A stretch of DNA of 64,000 nt from JACDHG01 sp963815295. GTDB lineage: Bacteria > Actinomycetota > Actinomycetes > Propionibacteriales > Nocardioidaceae. A program made the position numbers and the translations under genes. The stretch spans positions 186,001-250,000 of the forward strand of contig CAWFFZ010000001.1 of assembly GCA_963815295.1 (NCBI GenBank), in the 5' to 3' direction. A model generated the notes under the pieces. That model searched no databases and was not told the origin of the DNA. It saw nothing but the letters and a program-made list of their open reading frames with translations. Shown here one piece after another: positions 51,724-60,161 of this stretch; position 1 is the first letter of the stretch; each line of letters begins with the position of its first letter.

Positions 51724-53180
51724 TGCCGGGCAACTCCGTTGGTGGGAATGATCATCGTGAAGGTGGCTCCCTGGCCGGGGATTGACTCGACTCCGACATG
51801 ACCGGAGTGCGCCTCCACGATCGCCCGCACGATCGCCAGGCCAAGTCCACTGCCGTGCCGCGTCTGGGTGCCTTGAGTGAACCGGTCGAAGATGTCGGTG
51901 TCCATGTCTGCCGCAACTCCGGTCCCAGTGTCACGCACCCAGAGCGCCAGGCCGCGTTCGTCGAGCCGGGTCCCCAGCGCGATCACGTCGCTGTCATGGG
52001 TATGGGCCACGGCGTTGCTGGCCAGCTGGAGCGCCGCTTGGGTGATCCGCTGCGAATCCACCTGAGCCATGCCCTCAGCCTGCTCGTCGACGAGCCACTT
52101 CCGAGGCGCGAGGCCGCGCATCTTGTTGACGAGGGTCTCGGTGAGGACGCCGATGTCGGTGTCGGTACGACGCAGGAAGTCCGGCCGACGGCTCTTAGCC
52201 AGCAAGGTCAGCTCCTCCACCAGCCGCGCCATCCGATCCATCTCCTCTAGGACGAGGTCACGGGTGGCCGCCACATCGGAGGCGTCGGCCTCCCGCATTA
52301 GCTCCAGGTGCCCCCTGACGATCGTGATCGGCGTCTTCAGCTCGTGGCCGGCGTCGTCCAGGAATTGGCGCTGTGTCGAGAACGCGCCCTCGAGACGGTC
52401 GAGCATGGCGTTGAAGGTCACGGTCAGGTCCGTGAGGTCGTCGTTACCTGTTGCGGTGATCCGACGGGTCAAGTCGGAGTGGGTGATTTCCCGCGCGGTG
52501 TCACGCAGGTCGCGCACGGGTCGGAGGAGACGGCCCGCCACGAGGTAGGCTCCAGCCGCGACGGCGAGCAGCGCGATTCCCGCCACGACGACATAGGTCT
52601 GCATCTGGCTGCGGAGATCTGCTCGGATGTCACCCATGAAGTACGCGAAGACGGCGGCTCCTGGGCCGTCCGGGCCCTGGACTGGCTTGACGGCCACGCG
52701 CACGTCTCCGAAGCGGGTCTCCACCTCGCGGATGTCGCCGTCGGTGGCCATCCCCGCGATCAGTTGCTCGAACGCGGGATCGTTGGCGAGCTCTTTGTGG
52801 GCGCCAGGTAGCCGGAGCTGGATCTGTCCACCCCAGAACGCCAGGATCAGTTCATCCTCGTTGGGCACGTTGGCACGGAGCTCGGCTGTCAGGAGCTCCT
52901 GGGTTGACGAGTACCGTCCCGATTGGTCACCCAGCTCTCTCAACCGTTCGAACTCGGCGATCTCCTGCGTGATCGCTTCAGTGACGTCGTCATCCAGCTT
53001 GTTTGCTTGCAGCGCGTAGACCGCGATGCCGGCTCCAGCCAGCGCCATACCTGTCAAGATCACGACAGCCCCAGTGATCCGCAGCCGCACTGGAACCGTG
53101 ACATGCCAACGGCGACGTGCCGACCGCGGCGGTGTCACTGTCTCGCCAGCGGCTGGAGCGGCGATGGCCTCAACAGCCAC
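51717..53180 (-). CDS. Sensor histidine kinase
   Basis: This 487-residue kinase has a membrane helix (ITGAVVILTGMALAGAGIAVYAL, residues ~33-55), an extracytoplasmic region of ~130 residues, a second membrane helix (VVAGIALLAVAAGAYLVAGRLL), HAMP, an H box (FLDDAGHELKTPITIVRGHLELM) and an HATPase domain with ASNAVAHT and GSGLGLAIVRAIVEAHSGHVG. It starts at GTG 53180, just after the secreted protein gene stop, and overlaps the response-regulator gene by seven bases. The sensed signal is unknown. Confidence 0.87.
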   Translation of the reverse strand: MAVEAIAAPAAGETVTPPRSARRRWHVTVPVRLRITGAVVILTGMALAGAGIAVYALQANKLDDDVTEAITQEIAEFERLRELGDQSGRYSSTQELLTAELRANVPNEDELILAFWGGQIQLRLPGAHKELANDPAFEQLIAGMATDGDIREVETRFGDVRVAVKPVQGPDGPGAAVFAYFMGDIRADLRSQMQTYVVVAGIALLAVAAGAYLVAGRLLRPVRDLRDTAREITHSDLTRRITATGNDDLTDLTVTFNAMLDRLEGAFSTQRQFLDDAGHELKTPITIVRGHLELMREADASDVAATRDLVLEEMDRMARLVEELTLLAKSRRPDFLRRTDTDIGVLTETLVNKMRGLAPRKWLVDEQAEGMAQVDSQRITQAALQLASNAVAHTHDSDVIALGTRLDERGLALWVRDTGTGVAADMDTDIFDRFTQGTQTRHGSGLGLAIVRAIVEAHSGHVGVESIPGQGATFTMIIPTNGVARQW

Positions 53181-53182
53181 GC

Positions 53183-53560
53183 TCAGTCGTCACCCGAGCC
53201 GTCGACTTCTCCTCCGTCGTCGTCATCGTCGTCATTATCGTCGACTCGTTCTGGGTCAGGGTAGACATCATCGACATCGTCGAGGTCGTCGTCGCGATCG
53301 TCTCTCTGGTCGCGCGGATCGTCGCGCTCATCGGCACGGCCACCCCCAGGATCCGGCTTGGGGTCGCCGGTTGGGGTGGTCGAACTCGAACCAGGTTGAT
53401 TCAGCGCTTTGTCCCTGGGCTTATCCCTGTCGTTGGTCATCACCACAGGCTCACCAATATCGGGCAGTTGGCCGGTGTCGAAGATCGATCCCGCAGAGAT
53501 CGCACCGCTGACTGCGATCACGCCCGCCAGCCCCACAGCAAGCTTGGAAGAGAGGAACAT
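53183..53560 (-). CDS. Small exported Asp-rich protein
   Basis: This 125-residue protein has a signal peptide (MFLSSKLAVGLAGVIAVSGAISAG) and a mature part that ends in a very acidic D-rich run (DDRDDDLDDVDDVYPDPERVDDNDDDDDDGG). Such sequences bind divalent cations or basic surfaces. It is the first gene of the operon with the kinase and response regulator, separated from the kinase by two bases. Family unknown. The start at 53560 puts the signal at the N-terminus, but no strong ribosome site is seen. Confidence 0.65.
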   Translation of the reverse strand: MFLSSKLAVGLAGVIAVSGAISAGSIFDTGQLPDIGEPVVMTNDRDKPRDKALNQPGSSSTTPTGDPKPDPGGGRADERDDPRDQRDDRDDDLDDVDDVYPDPERVDDNDDDDDDGGEVDGSGDD

Positions 53561-53603
53561 GAGACCAGATTGCCAGGAGGGCGTCAGAGACAGATGAGCG
53601 GAT

Positions 53604-53621
53604 GATGAGAACCTTCTCATC
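53604..53621. promoter_or_regulatory. 18-bp palindrome upstream of the secreted-protein/HK/RR operon
   Basis: GATGAGAA-CC-TTCTCATC is a perfect inverted repeat 44 bases before the exported Asp-rich gene and 100 bases before the divergent MFS gene. It is a strong candidate site for the operon's own OmpR-type regulator. Confidence 0.65.
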
Positions 53622-53720
53622 CAAGACCGCGCGACTGACCTCGGAAGCATTCAGAGTTTGGTGGTGTTGCCCGAACATGACTCACGTCGACCGGCGCGCT
53701 CGGAGAGCACGGAACGTCGC

Positions 53721-55175
53721 ATGAGCGTCAGCGCCGCAGCCGACTCCGGGCTGCGCTACACGTCGCCGGCGGGGCGATGGGTGCTCGCGGCCGCCGTGCT
53801 CGGCTCCGGAATGGCGTTCCTGGACGGGACCGTCGTCAATGTGGCCCTGCGCACGCTGGGCCGCGACCTCGATGCGAGCCTGGCCCAGCTGCAGTGGATC
53901 AGCAACGGCTACCTGCTGTCGCTTGCATCGCTGATCCTCCTTGGCGGGGCGCTCGGAGACCGTTTCGGTCGTCGCAAGGTGTTCGTCGTGGGCGTGATCT
54001 GGTTCGCCGTCGCTTCCCTCGCCTGTGGGCTCGCCCAGGACCCGAACCAGCTGATCATCGCGCGCATCCTGCAAGGCATGGGAGCAGCACTGCTGACGCC
54101 GGGCAGCCTCGCGATGATCCAGGGCTCGTTCCACCCCGCCGACCGGGCCCGTGCGATCGGTGCCTGGTCTGGCCTTGGCGGTATCGCCGCGGCGATCGGG
54201 CCCTTCGTAGGGGGATGGCTCGTCGAGTTCGCAAGCTGGCGGTGGGTGTTCCTGCTCAACCTTCCCCTCGCGGTCATCACCGTCCTGATCGCGCAGGTGC
54301 ATGTCCCTGAGACGCGAGACCCGGAGTCGGTGCCCGGATTCGACATACCAGGAGCCGTGCTCGCCACGGTTGGTCTGGCCGGGGTCACGTTCGCCTTGGT
54401 CGAAGCGGAGAACATGCGGCCCGGCTTGGTGTTCGCCAGCGCCACGGTGGGGGTGCTCGCATTCATCGCGTTCGTGATCGTCGAACGCCGTAGTCCACAC
54501 CCGATGATGAACACCAGCCTTTTCTCGTCGCGCCAGTTCAGTGCGGCCAACGTGATGACCCTGCTGGTGTATGCCGCTCTTGGTGCCGTGATCTTCTTCT
54601 TGGTCCTCCAACTGCAGACCGTGGCTGGCTATGGCGCCCTCAAGGCGGGCCTGGCAACCCTGCCGATCACCGTGGTCATGCTGTTCCTCGCCGCAAAAGG
54701 TGGGCAGCTGGCGGCCGTCATCGGGCCCAGGCTGCCGATGGCGTTGGGCCCGGTGGTGTGCGCGGTCGGCATCGCGCTGCTCGCCGGCATCGACGCGGAC
54801 GCGTCGTACTGGATTGACGTGCTGCCTGGCATGACGATCTTTGCCCTCGGACTCTCGCTCCTCGTGGCGCCGCTGACGTCGACCGTCCTGGCGGCCGCTC
54901 CGGACCGTAACGCCGGCATCGCGAGTGGCATCAACAACGCAGTGGCGCGCGCAGGCTCGCTGCTCGCGGTCGCCGCATTGCCTGCCGTCGTTGGCCTGAG
55001 TGGCACCGACTACGAGGACCCGGTGGCGTTCGACGCCGGTTACGAGATGGCCATGTGGATCAGCGTCGTGATGCTGGTCGGAGGCGGAATAGTCGCCGGG
55101 GTGTTCATCCGCAACCCGCTGCCCGCCACGCCCGCCGCTGATGCAGCGACAGACGACCTGGGCGCCACTTCGTGA
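53721..55175 (+). CDS. MFS drug transporter, DHA2 family
   Basis: This 484-residue protein has about 14 membrane helices and resembles EmrB/QacA-type proton-driven multidrug pumps. The DHA2 signatures are visible: FLDGTVVNVALRTLGRDL in helix 1, LLGGALGDRFGRRKVFVVGV between helices 2 and 3, and LQGMGAALLTPGSLAMIQGSFHPADRARAIGAW. The start at 53721 is chosen by position; the open frame continues to 53658 without a clear ribosome site. It is divergent from the secreted-protein/HK/RR operon and may be its target. Confidence 0.9.
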   Translation: MSVSAAADSGLRYTSPAGRWVLAAAVLGSGMAFLDGTVVNVALRTLGRDLDASLAQLQWISNGYLLSLASLILLGGALGDRFGRRKVFVVGVIWFAVASLACGLAQDPNQLIIARILQGMGAALLTPGSLAMIQGSFHPADRARAIGAWSGLGGIAAAIGPFVGGWLVEFASWRWVFLLNLPLAVITVLIAQVHVPETRDPESVPGFDIPGAVLATVGLAGVTFALVEAENMRPGLVFASATVGVLAFIAFVIVERRSPHPMMNTSLFSSRQFSAANVMTLLVYAALGAVIFFLVLQLQTVAGYGALKAGLATLPITVVMLFLAAKGGQLAAVIGPRLPMALGPVVCAVGIALLAGIDADASYWIDVLPGMTIFALGLSLLVAPLTSTVLAAAPDRNAGIASGINNAVARAGSLLAVAALPAVVGLSGTDYEDPVAFDAGYEMAMWISVVMLVGGGIVAGVFIRNPLPATPAADAATDDLGATS

Positions 55176-55203
55176 GCCCCGTGCGGCCAGGGCGCGCTGC
55201 GAA

Positions 55204-55695
55204 TTACTCTCCGCGCAGTCCGTCGATCCGTTCACGGACGATGTCAGCATGGCCGTTGTGTCGCGCGTACTCCTGGATCACTTTGAGCAGCGCCCAGCGG
55301 ACCGAGTACCACCCGGTGGCCGTGTCAGCCGAAAGGTCTGCGTAGCGCTCGAGCAGCGCATCGCTCTCTGCCATCTGGGTGCGCCAGTTCTGCTGTGACA
55401 CCGGCACCATCGAGGCGTCGAGATTCTCGATGTCGGCCTCCTCGTCCTCGTCCGTGCAGTACGCGAATGTCCGCCCGTCTGCCGACAAGGAGTGACCGAG
55501 GTAGTGCCCCTCCATCTCGGTCATGTGCCGGACCAGCCCGAGCAGCGACAGTGTCGATGGCGGTGCCGACTGCTCGATCAGCTGGTCGTCGCTCATGTCC
55601 TGACACTTCGCTGCCAGCGCGTCACGATGGAACTGCAGCCAGCCGAGCAGCAGCTCGCGCTCGCCGACCGACTCCGGTTCGGAACTGCGCTCCAT
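55204..55695 (-). CDS. DinB-like (DUF664) mycothiol-dependent protein
   Basis: This 163-residue four-helix protein matches the DUF664 branch of the DinB superfamily. LLGLVRHMTEMEGHYLGHSL and VIQEYARHNGHADIVRERI supply the three histidines that would bind a metal, usually for mycothiol transfer or maleylpyruvate isomerisation-like reactions. The substrate is unknown. It follows the BsaP gene by one base in the same direction and may ride on the biotin operon. Confidence 0.85.
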   Translation of the reverse strand: MERSSEPESVGERELLLGWLQFHRDALAAKCQDMSDDQLIEQSAPPSTLSLLGLVRHMTEMEGHYLGHSLSADGRTFAYCTDEDEEADIENLDASMVPVSQQNWRTQMAESDALLERYADLSADTATGWYSVRWALLKVIQEYARHNGHADIVRERIDGLRGE

Positions 55696-55696
55696 G

Positions 55697-55891
55697 TCAG
55701 ATCAGCCCGTGCTTCGAACATCGCGCGGTCCAACCCCTCGGCACCACCTGCACGACCATCCGGCGACAGCACAGCGGGCAGTAGCGGGGAGGCTCGAGCA
55801 AGCGGCGCTGCCGACAGGCGGCGTGGTCGCTTTCGAGTAGCGGCATCCCGCAATGGTCGCAGTACGACGCGGCCAGACCCGCCTCGTTCAT
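55697..55891 (-). CDS. bsaP: Biotin synthase auxiliary protein BsaP
   Basis: This 64-residue protein has a CDHCG motif near residue 11, a second pair CPLCC near 38, and a conserved end RMVVQVVPRGWTARCSKHG. These six cysteines and the position beside bioB match BsaP, which keeps the Fe-S cluster of actinobacterial biotin synthase active. The ATG overlaps the stop of bioB by four bases, so it is made with BioB. Confidence 0.9.
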   Translation of the reverse strand: MNEAGLAASYCDHCGMPLLESDHAACRQRRLLEPPRYCPLCCRRMVVQVVPRGWTARCSKHGLI

Positions 55892-56892
55892 AGCGTCCTC
55901 GACAGCTCCTTGATCGGCATCTGCAGCTCGCCGAGCAGAGCCATGTCCTCGTCAGGGTTGCGGCCGAGCGTCGTGAGGTAGTTGCCGACGATGACGGCAT
56001 TGATACCCCCGAGCAGGCCGTCCCGGGTACCCAGTTCGCCCAGCGTTATCTCGCGCCCGCCGGCATACCGGAGGATCGTCCGTGGCATCGCGAGGCGGAA
56101 CGCGGCGACAGTGCGGAGTGCATCGCCCGAGTCCATCACCGGCAGGTCGCCGAACGGCGTACCGGGGCGTGGGTTGAGGAAGTTCAGCGGCACCTCGTGT
56201 GGGTCGAGCTCTGCCAGCTGCGACGCGAGCTCGGCGCGCTGCTCGAGTGACTCGCCCATCCCTACGAGTCCGCCGCAGCACAGCTCCATGCCGGCGTCGC
56301 GCACCATCTGACAGGTGTCCCACCGCTCTTCGTAAGAGTGCGTGGTCACGACCTGCGGGAAGTAGCTCTTGGCCGCCTCGAGGTTGTGGTTGTAGCGGTG
56401 CACGCCCATCGCTACGAGCTGGTCGACCTGGTCTTGCGTCAGCATCCCGAGCGAGCAGGCAATGTTGATATCGACCTCGGCCTGAATCGCCTCGATGCCA
56501 GCCTGCACCTGGGTGAGCAGGCGTTCGTCCGGGCCGCGCACCGCGGCAACGATGCAGAACTCCGAGGCTCCGGTTGCCGCAGTCTGGCGAGCTGCTTCGA
56601 CGAGCTCGGGGATGTTCAACCAGACGGCACGGACGGGCGACGTGAACTGTCCGGACTGCGAGCAGAAGTGGCAGTCCTCCGGGCATCCGCCCGTCTTCAA
56701 GGACACAATCCCCTCGACTTCGACCTCCGGGCCGCACCACCGCATCCGGACTTCGTGCGCAAGGTCGAGCAGCGCGGGCAGCTCTTCGTCGGAGAGTCGC
56801 ATCACCTCGACCAGCTGCTGCTCGCTGAGGCCGAGACCCTCGTCAAGGACCTGTTGCCTGGCGACGGTCAAGATGTGGGCTGCGTCAGTCAC
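55888..56892 (-). CDS. bioB: Biotin synthase BioB
   Basis: This 334-residue radical-SAM enzyme inserts sulfur into dethiobiotin. The radical cluster motif CPEDCHFCSQSG lies at residues ~69-80; ARRNAAT-like strands and conserved residues for the auxiliary cluster follow (CIVAAVRGP, NINIACSLG, YNHNLEAAKSYF, NFLNPRPGTPFGDLP). It starts at GTG 56892, six bases after a TAGATT box. It is divergent from bioA. Confidence 0.93.
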   Translation of the reverse strand: MTDAAHILTVARQQVLDEGLGLSEQQLVEVMRLSDEELPALLDLAHEVRMRWCGPEVEVEGIVSLKTGGCPEDCHFCSQSGQFTSPVRAVWLNIPELVEAARQTAATGASEFCIVAAVRGPDERLLTQVQAGIEAIQAEVDINIACSLGMLTQDQVDQLVAMGVHRYNHNLEAAKSYFPQVVTTHSYEERWDTCQMVRDAGMELCCGGLVGMGESLEQRAELASQLAELDPHEVPLNFLNPRPGTPFGDLPVMDSGDALRTVAAFRLAMPRTILRYAGGREITLGELGTRDGLLGGINAVIVGNYLTTLGRNPDEDMALLGELQMPIKELSRTL

Positions 56893-56898
56893 CTCGGC

Positions 56899-56904
56899 AA
56901 TCTA
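56899..56904 (-). promoter_or_regulatory. Leaderless promoter -10 box for bioB
   Basis: TAGATT read on the minus strand ends six bases before the GTG at 56892, so the bioB message would start at or near the codon. Confidence 0.55.
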
Positions 56905-56944
56905 TCGGCCCCGACCCGACAGCCGCTCCAGGCGTCCACGTCGA

Positions 56945-56950
56945 TAGCCT
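56945..56950 (+). promoter_or_regulatory. Leaderless promoter -10 box for bioA
   Basis: TAGCCT ends nine bases before the ATG at 56960. It faces the bioB promoter across 68 bases. No clear BioQ- or BirA-type palindrome was found between them. Confidence 0.5.
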
Positions 56951-56959
56951 CAGGCACCT

Positions 56960-58285
56960 ATGCGAGACAGCCATGCCGGCATGCTCGCCGGTCCCCCACA
57001 GTCGAGTGGCACCCTCGGCGACTCGGCGCTGGCCTACGATCACCAACACCTCTGGCACCCCTACGCCTCGATGACGACCCCCGGGCCTGCTCGGCTGGTC
57101 ACCTCGGCCGACGGCGTGCGGCTCACGATGGCTGACGGGGCCGAGCTGGTCGATGCCATGGCCTCGTGGTGGTCAGCCATCCACGGTTACCGTCACCCAG
57201 TCCTCGACGCCGCCGCCCACGCCCAGCTCATGAAGATGAGTCACGTGATGTTCGGGGGGCTCACCCACGAACCCGCCGTTCACCTGGCCCGGCTGCTCGT
57301 CGATCTCACCCCCGAAAAGTTGCAGCACGTCTTCTACGCCGACTCCGGGTCGGTCTCCGTCGAGGTCGCGTTGAAGATGGCAGTCCAATACCAGCGCGGC
57401 CGTGGCCGGTCGGCCAAGACGAGAGCTCTGGCACTGCGTGGCGGCTACCACGGCGACACACTCGGGGCGATGAGCGTGTGTGACCCGATCAGCGGTATGC
57501 ATGCGATGTTCGCCGAAACACTGCCGCCGCAAGTGTTCGCCCCTCGCCCCCCGGCAGGCCTCGACGCCGACAGCGCCACCTGGGAGAGAGAGACGCGAGG
57601 ACTCGCCGCGCGGCACGCCGACGACCTGGCCGCGGTGATCTGTGAGCCCGTGCTGCAGGGAGCGGGCGGCATGCACGTCTACGACCCCCGTTGCCTCGTT
57701 GTGCTCCGTGAGATCGCCGACGAGCACGGCCTGGTGCTGATTTTCGACGAGATCGCCACCGGTTTCGGCCGCACCGGAACGCTGTTCGCGGCCGAGCGTG
57801 CGGGCGTCGAGCCCGACGTCATGTGTCTCGGTAAGGCACTCACCGGCGGCTATGTCTCGCTCGCGGCGACCCTGTGCACGTCCGAGATCGCGGCGGGCAT
57901 CGGCGACAGTGAGCTGGGTGTGCTGATGCACGGCCCCACGTTCATGGCCAACCCACTTGCTTGCGCAATCGCCGCCGCCAGCGTCGCGCTGCTCGTCGGG
58001 CGTGACTGGTCCGCCGACGTACGACGGGTCGAGCGTGGGTTCACGACTGGACTAGCGAGCGCCGCGGCCCTGCCCGGCGTCGTCGACGTACGCACCCTTG
58101 GCGCCGTCGGCGTGATCCAACTCGACCACACTGTGGACGTGACCCGGGCCACCGATGCCGCGGTCGCCAGCGGTGTCTGGATCCGTCCGTTCCGCGACCT
58201 TGTCTACGCCATGCCGCCATACGTCATCGGCGACGATGACCTGGCCGCCGTCTGCGCGGGCATGACTGCGGCGGCGGCCGTATGA
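56960..58285 (+). CDS. bioA: Adenosylmethionine-8-amino-7-oxononanoate transaminase BioA
   Basis: This 441-residue PLP aminotransferase makes 7,8-diaminopelargonate in biotin synthesis. HPYASMTTPGPARLVTSADG opens the fold, YADSGSVSVEVALKMAVQY and GGYHGDTLGAMSVCDP lie near 123-175, the PLP aspartate is in LIFDEIATGFGRTG and the lysine in CLGKALTGGYVSL near residue 290. It is the first of three genes joined by ATGA overlaps. A second ATG at 56981 is possible. Confidence 0.93.
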   Translation: MRDSHAGMLAGPPQSSGTLGDSALAYDHQHLWHPYASMTTPGPARLVTSADGVRLTMADGAELVDAMASWWSAIHGYRHPVLDAAAHAQLMKMSHVMFGGLTHEPAVHLARLLVDLTPEKLQHVFYADSGSVSVEVALKMAVQYQRGRGRSAKTRALALRGGYHGDTLGAMSVCDPISGMHAMFAETLPPQVFAPRPPAGLDADSATWERETRGLAARHADDLAAVICEPVLQGAGGMHVYDPRCLVVLREIADEHGLVLIFDEIATGFGRTGTLFAAERAGVEPDVMCLGKALTGGYVSLAATLCTSEIAAGIGDSELGVLMHGPTFMANPLACAIAAASVALLVGRDWSADVRRVERGFTTGLASAAALPGVVDVRTLGAVGVIQLDHTVDVTRATDAAVASGVWIRPFRDLVYAMPPYVIGDDDLAAVCAGMTAAAAV

Positions 58286-59424
58286 CGTTCGACGCCTGGC
58301 TCAAGCGCCACCACGAACACCGCAGCGAAGCCGGACTGGACCGGCAGCTGCGCCCACGCGACGCCGACTCGCCCCTCATCGACCTGGCCGGCAACGACTA
58401 CCTCGGCCTCAGCCGAGACACCCGGGTGACCGACGCCGCCGCCGATGCCGCGCGTGTCTGGGGTGCGGGCGCTGGCGCCTCCCGACTCGTCACAGGCACG
58501 CTCACGTTGCACCGCGAGCTCGAGCACGCACTGGCCTCCTGGACCGACAACGAGGCTGCGCTGACGTTCTCCACTGGCTACCACGCGAACCTGTCGGTCG
58601 TCACGGCCCTGACAGACAGCGAGACGCTCATCGTCAGCGACGCGCACATCCACGCATCCCTCGTTGACGCATGCAGGCTGGCTCGCCCCGGAGCCCTCGT
58701 CGTGACGGCTCACAACGACGTCAGCGCGGTGCAGACGGCGTTGCGCGACCGCACTCAGCCGCGTGCTCTGGTGCTGGCCGAGTCGGTCTACTCGGTGCTC
58801 GGCGACGCTGCCCCACTCGCCGACCTGGCCGCCGTCTGCGCGGCACACGACGCGGTCCTCGTCGTCGACGAGGCGCACGCGATCGGGGTCGCCGGCAGCG
58901 GTGGTTCCGGCCTGGTGCCCGCGGCAGGGCTGACGCGCCGCAGCAGCGTGGTCACCACGCTGACACTCTCGAAGGCACTCGGCAGCCAGGGTGGCGCTGT
59001 CCTCGGCTCGTCGCAAGTCATCGACCATCTCGTGAACGTTGCTCGGCCGTTCATTTTCGACACCGGTCTCGCACCGGCATCAACAGCCGCCGCCCTAGCG
59101 GCCGTCCAGGTGATCACCGCGACACCGCGGCTGCCGCGGCGGGCGCTCGACATGGCCGCCCTGTTCCAGTCAGCCATCCCCACAACGGACATCGGCGACG
59201 CGCGCCCCGCCGGAGCCGTCTTGTCCGTGCCCATGCGAGGGCCTCACGAAGCTCTTGCCGCCCAGGCGGCACTCTCAGCCGACGGCATTCGGGTGGGCTG
59301 CTTCCGCCCACCGTCGGTCCCCGACGGTGTGAGCAGGCTCCGGCTCGGCGCGCGCGCGTCGCTGACCGATACCGAGGTTGAGGCGGTGACGCGGCGGCTC
59401 AGTCGGCTCGACGCGAGCGGATGA
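58282..59424 (+). CDS. bioF: 8-amino-7-oxononanoate synthase BioF
   Basis: This 380-residue PLP enzyme condenses pimeloyl-thioester with alanine. IDLAGNDYLGLSRDTRV and GAGASRLVTGTLTLHRELEHALA are typical of the alpha-oxoamine synthase family, VVDEAHAIGVAGSGGSGL binds the cofactor, and the PLP lysine is in LTLSKALGSQGG near residue 232. Its ATG overlaps bioA by four bases. Confidence 0.93.
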   Translation: MTFDAWLKRHHEHRSEAGLDRQLRPRDADSPLIDLAGNDYLGLSRDTRVTDAAADAARVWGAGAGASRLVTGTLTLHRELEHALASWTDNEAALTFSTGYHANLSVVTALTDSETLIVSDAHIHASLVDACRLARPGALVVTAHNDVSAVQTALRDRTQPRALVLAESVYSVLGDAAPLADLAAVCAAHDAVLVVDEAHAIGVAGSGGSGLVPAAGLTRRSSVVTTLTLSKALGSQGGAVLGSSQVIDHLVNVARPFIFDTGLAPASTAAALAAVQVITATPRLPRRALDMAALFQSAIPTTDIGDARPAGAVLSVPMRGPHEALAAQAALSADGIRVGCFRPPSVPDGVSRLRLGARASLTDTEVEAVTRRLSRLDASG

Positions 59425-60161
59425 CGGTGGTCGTGGTCACCGGGACCAGCACGGGAATTGGCAAGACGACAGTGACGGCGGCCCTCGCCGCCGTTGCCAG
59501 AAACGCTGGCCTGCGCGTGTGTGCGATCAAGCCGGCGCAGACCGGTGTCGGCACCGGCGAGCCCACCGACATGACCGTTGTCAGCATGTTGAGCGGTGGC
59601 ATCGACGTCCACGAGCTCACCCGACTCGAGGACCCGCTCGCACCCGACACAGCGGCGCGGCTTCGACGCGTCGCAATCCCGACGGTCGAGGAGCTCGCGG
59701 CCGACGTCGCCCGGATTGCGACCGACCACGACCTCACCCTCGTCGAGGGCGCGGGCGGAGTGGCGGTGCGTCTCGACACTAACGGCGGCACGCTGCTGAC
59801 GTTGGCGGGTCACCTGGCCGAGGCGTCGCACGACGTACGAGTAGTGGTGGTGACGAGCCTCGCGCTCGGCACGCTCAACCACACCGAGCTCACCGTCGCC
59901 GCCGTTCGCGCTGCCGGGCTCATGCCGTGCGGACTCATCATCGGAGCGCAACCACCCGAGCTCGGACTCGCCGAAGAGTGCAACGTCGACGAGCTCCCGC
60001 GTGTCACCGGAGTCCCACTGCTCGCGGCGCTGCCGTCCGGCGTCGGCAGGTGGGCGCCGGCCCGGTTCCAAGACAGCGCTCCTGAGTGGCTGCCTGCCTC
60101 TTCCCTCAGCCGGCTATGGGGAGATCCCGCTAGCGGTAGAGGTGGGCTGGGAGTCCGTTGA
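59421..60161 (+). CDS. bioD: Dethiobiotin synthase BioD
   Basis: This 246-residue ATPase closes the ureido ring of biotin. The P-loop VTGTSTGIGKTTVTAAL is at residues 6-22, IKPAQTG near 39, and the DLTLVEGAGGVAVRL loop near 105 binds Mg and substrate. The ATG overlaps bioF by four bases. Its end overlaps the convergent PBP gene by 32 bases (60130-60161). Confidence 0.93.
   Translation: MTVVVVTGTSTGIGKTTVTAALAAVARNAGLRVCAIKPAQTGVGTGEPTDMTVVSMLSGGIDVHELTRLEDPLAPDTAARLRRVAIPTVEELAADVARIATDHDLTLVEGAGGVAVRLDTNGGTLLTLAGHLAEASHDVRVVVVTSLALGTLNHTELTVAAVRAAGLMPCGLIIGAQPPELGLAEECNVDELPRVTGVPLLAALPSGVGRWAPARFQDSAPEWLPASSLSRLWGDPASGRGGLGVR

Noticed and set aside
53682..55250. 522-residue open frame opposite the MFS gene
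   Set aside because: Antisense shadow; its residues are a low-diversity set typical of GC shadow frames.
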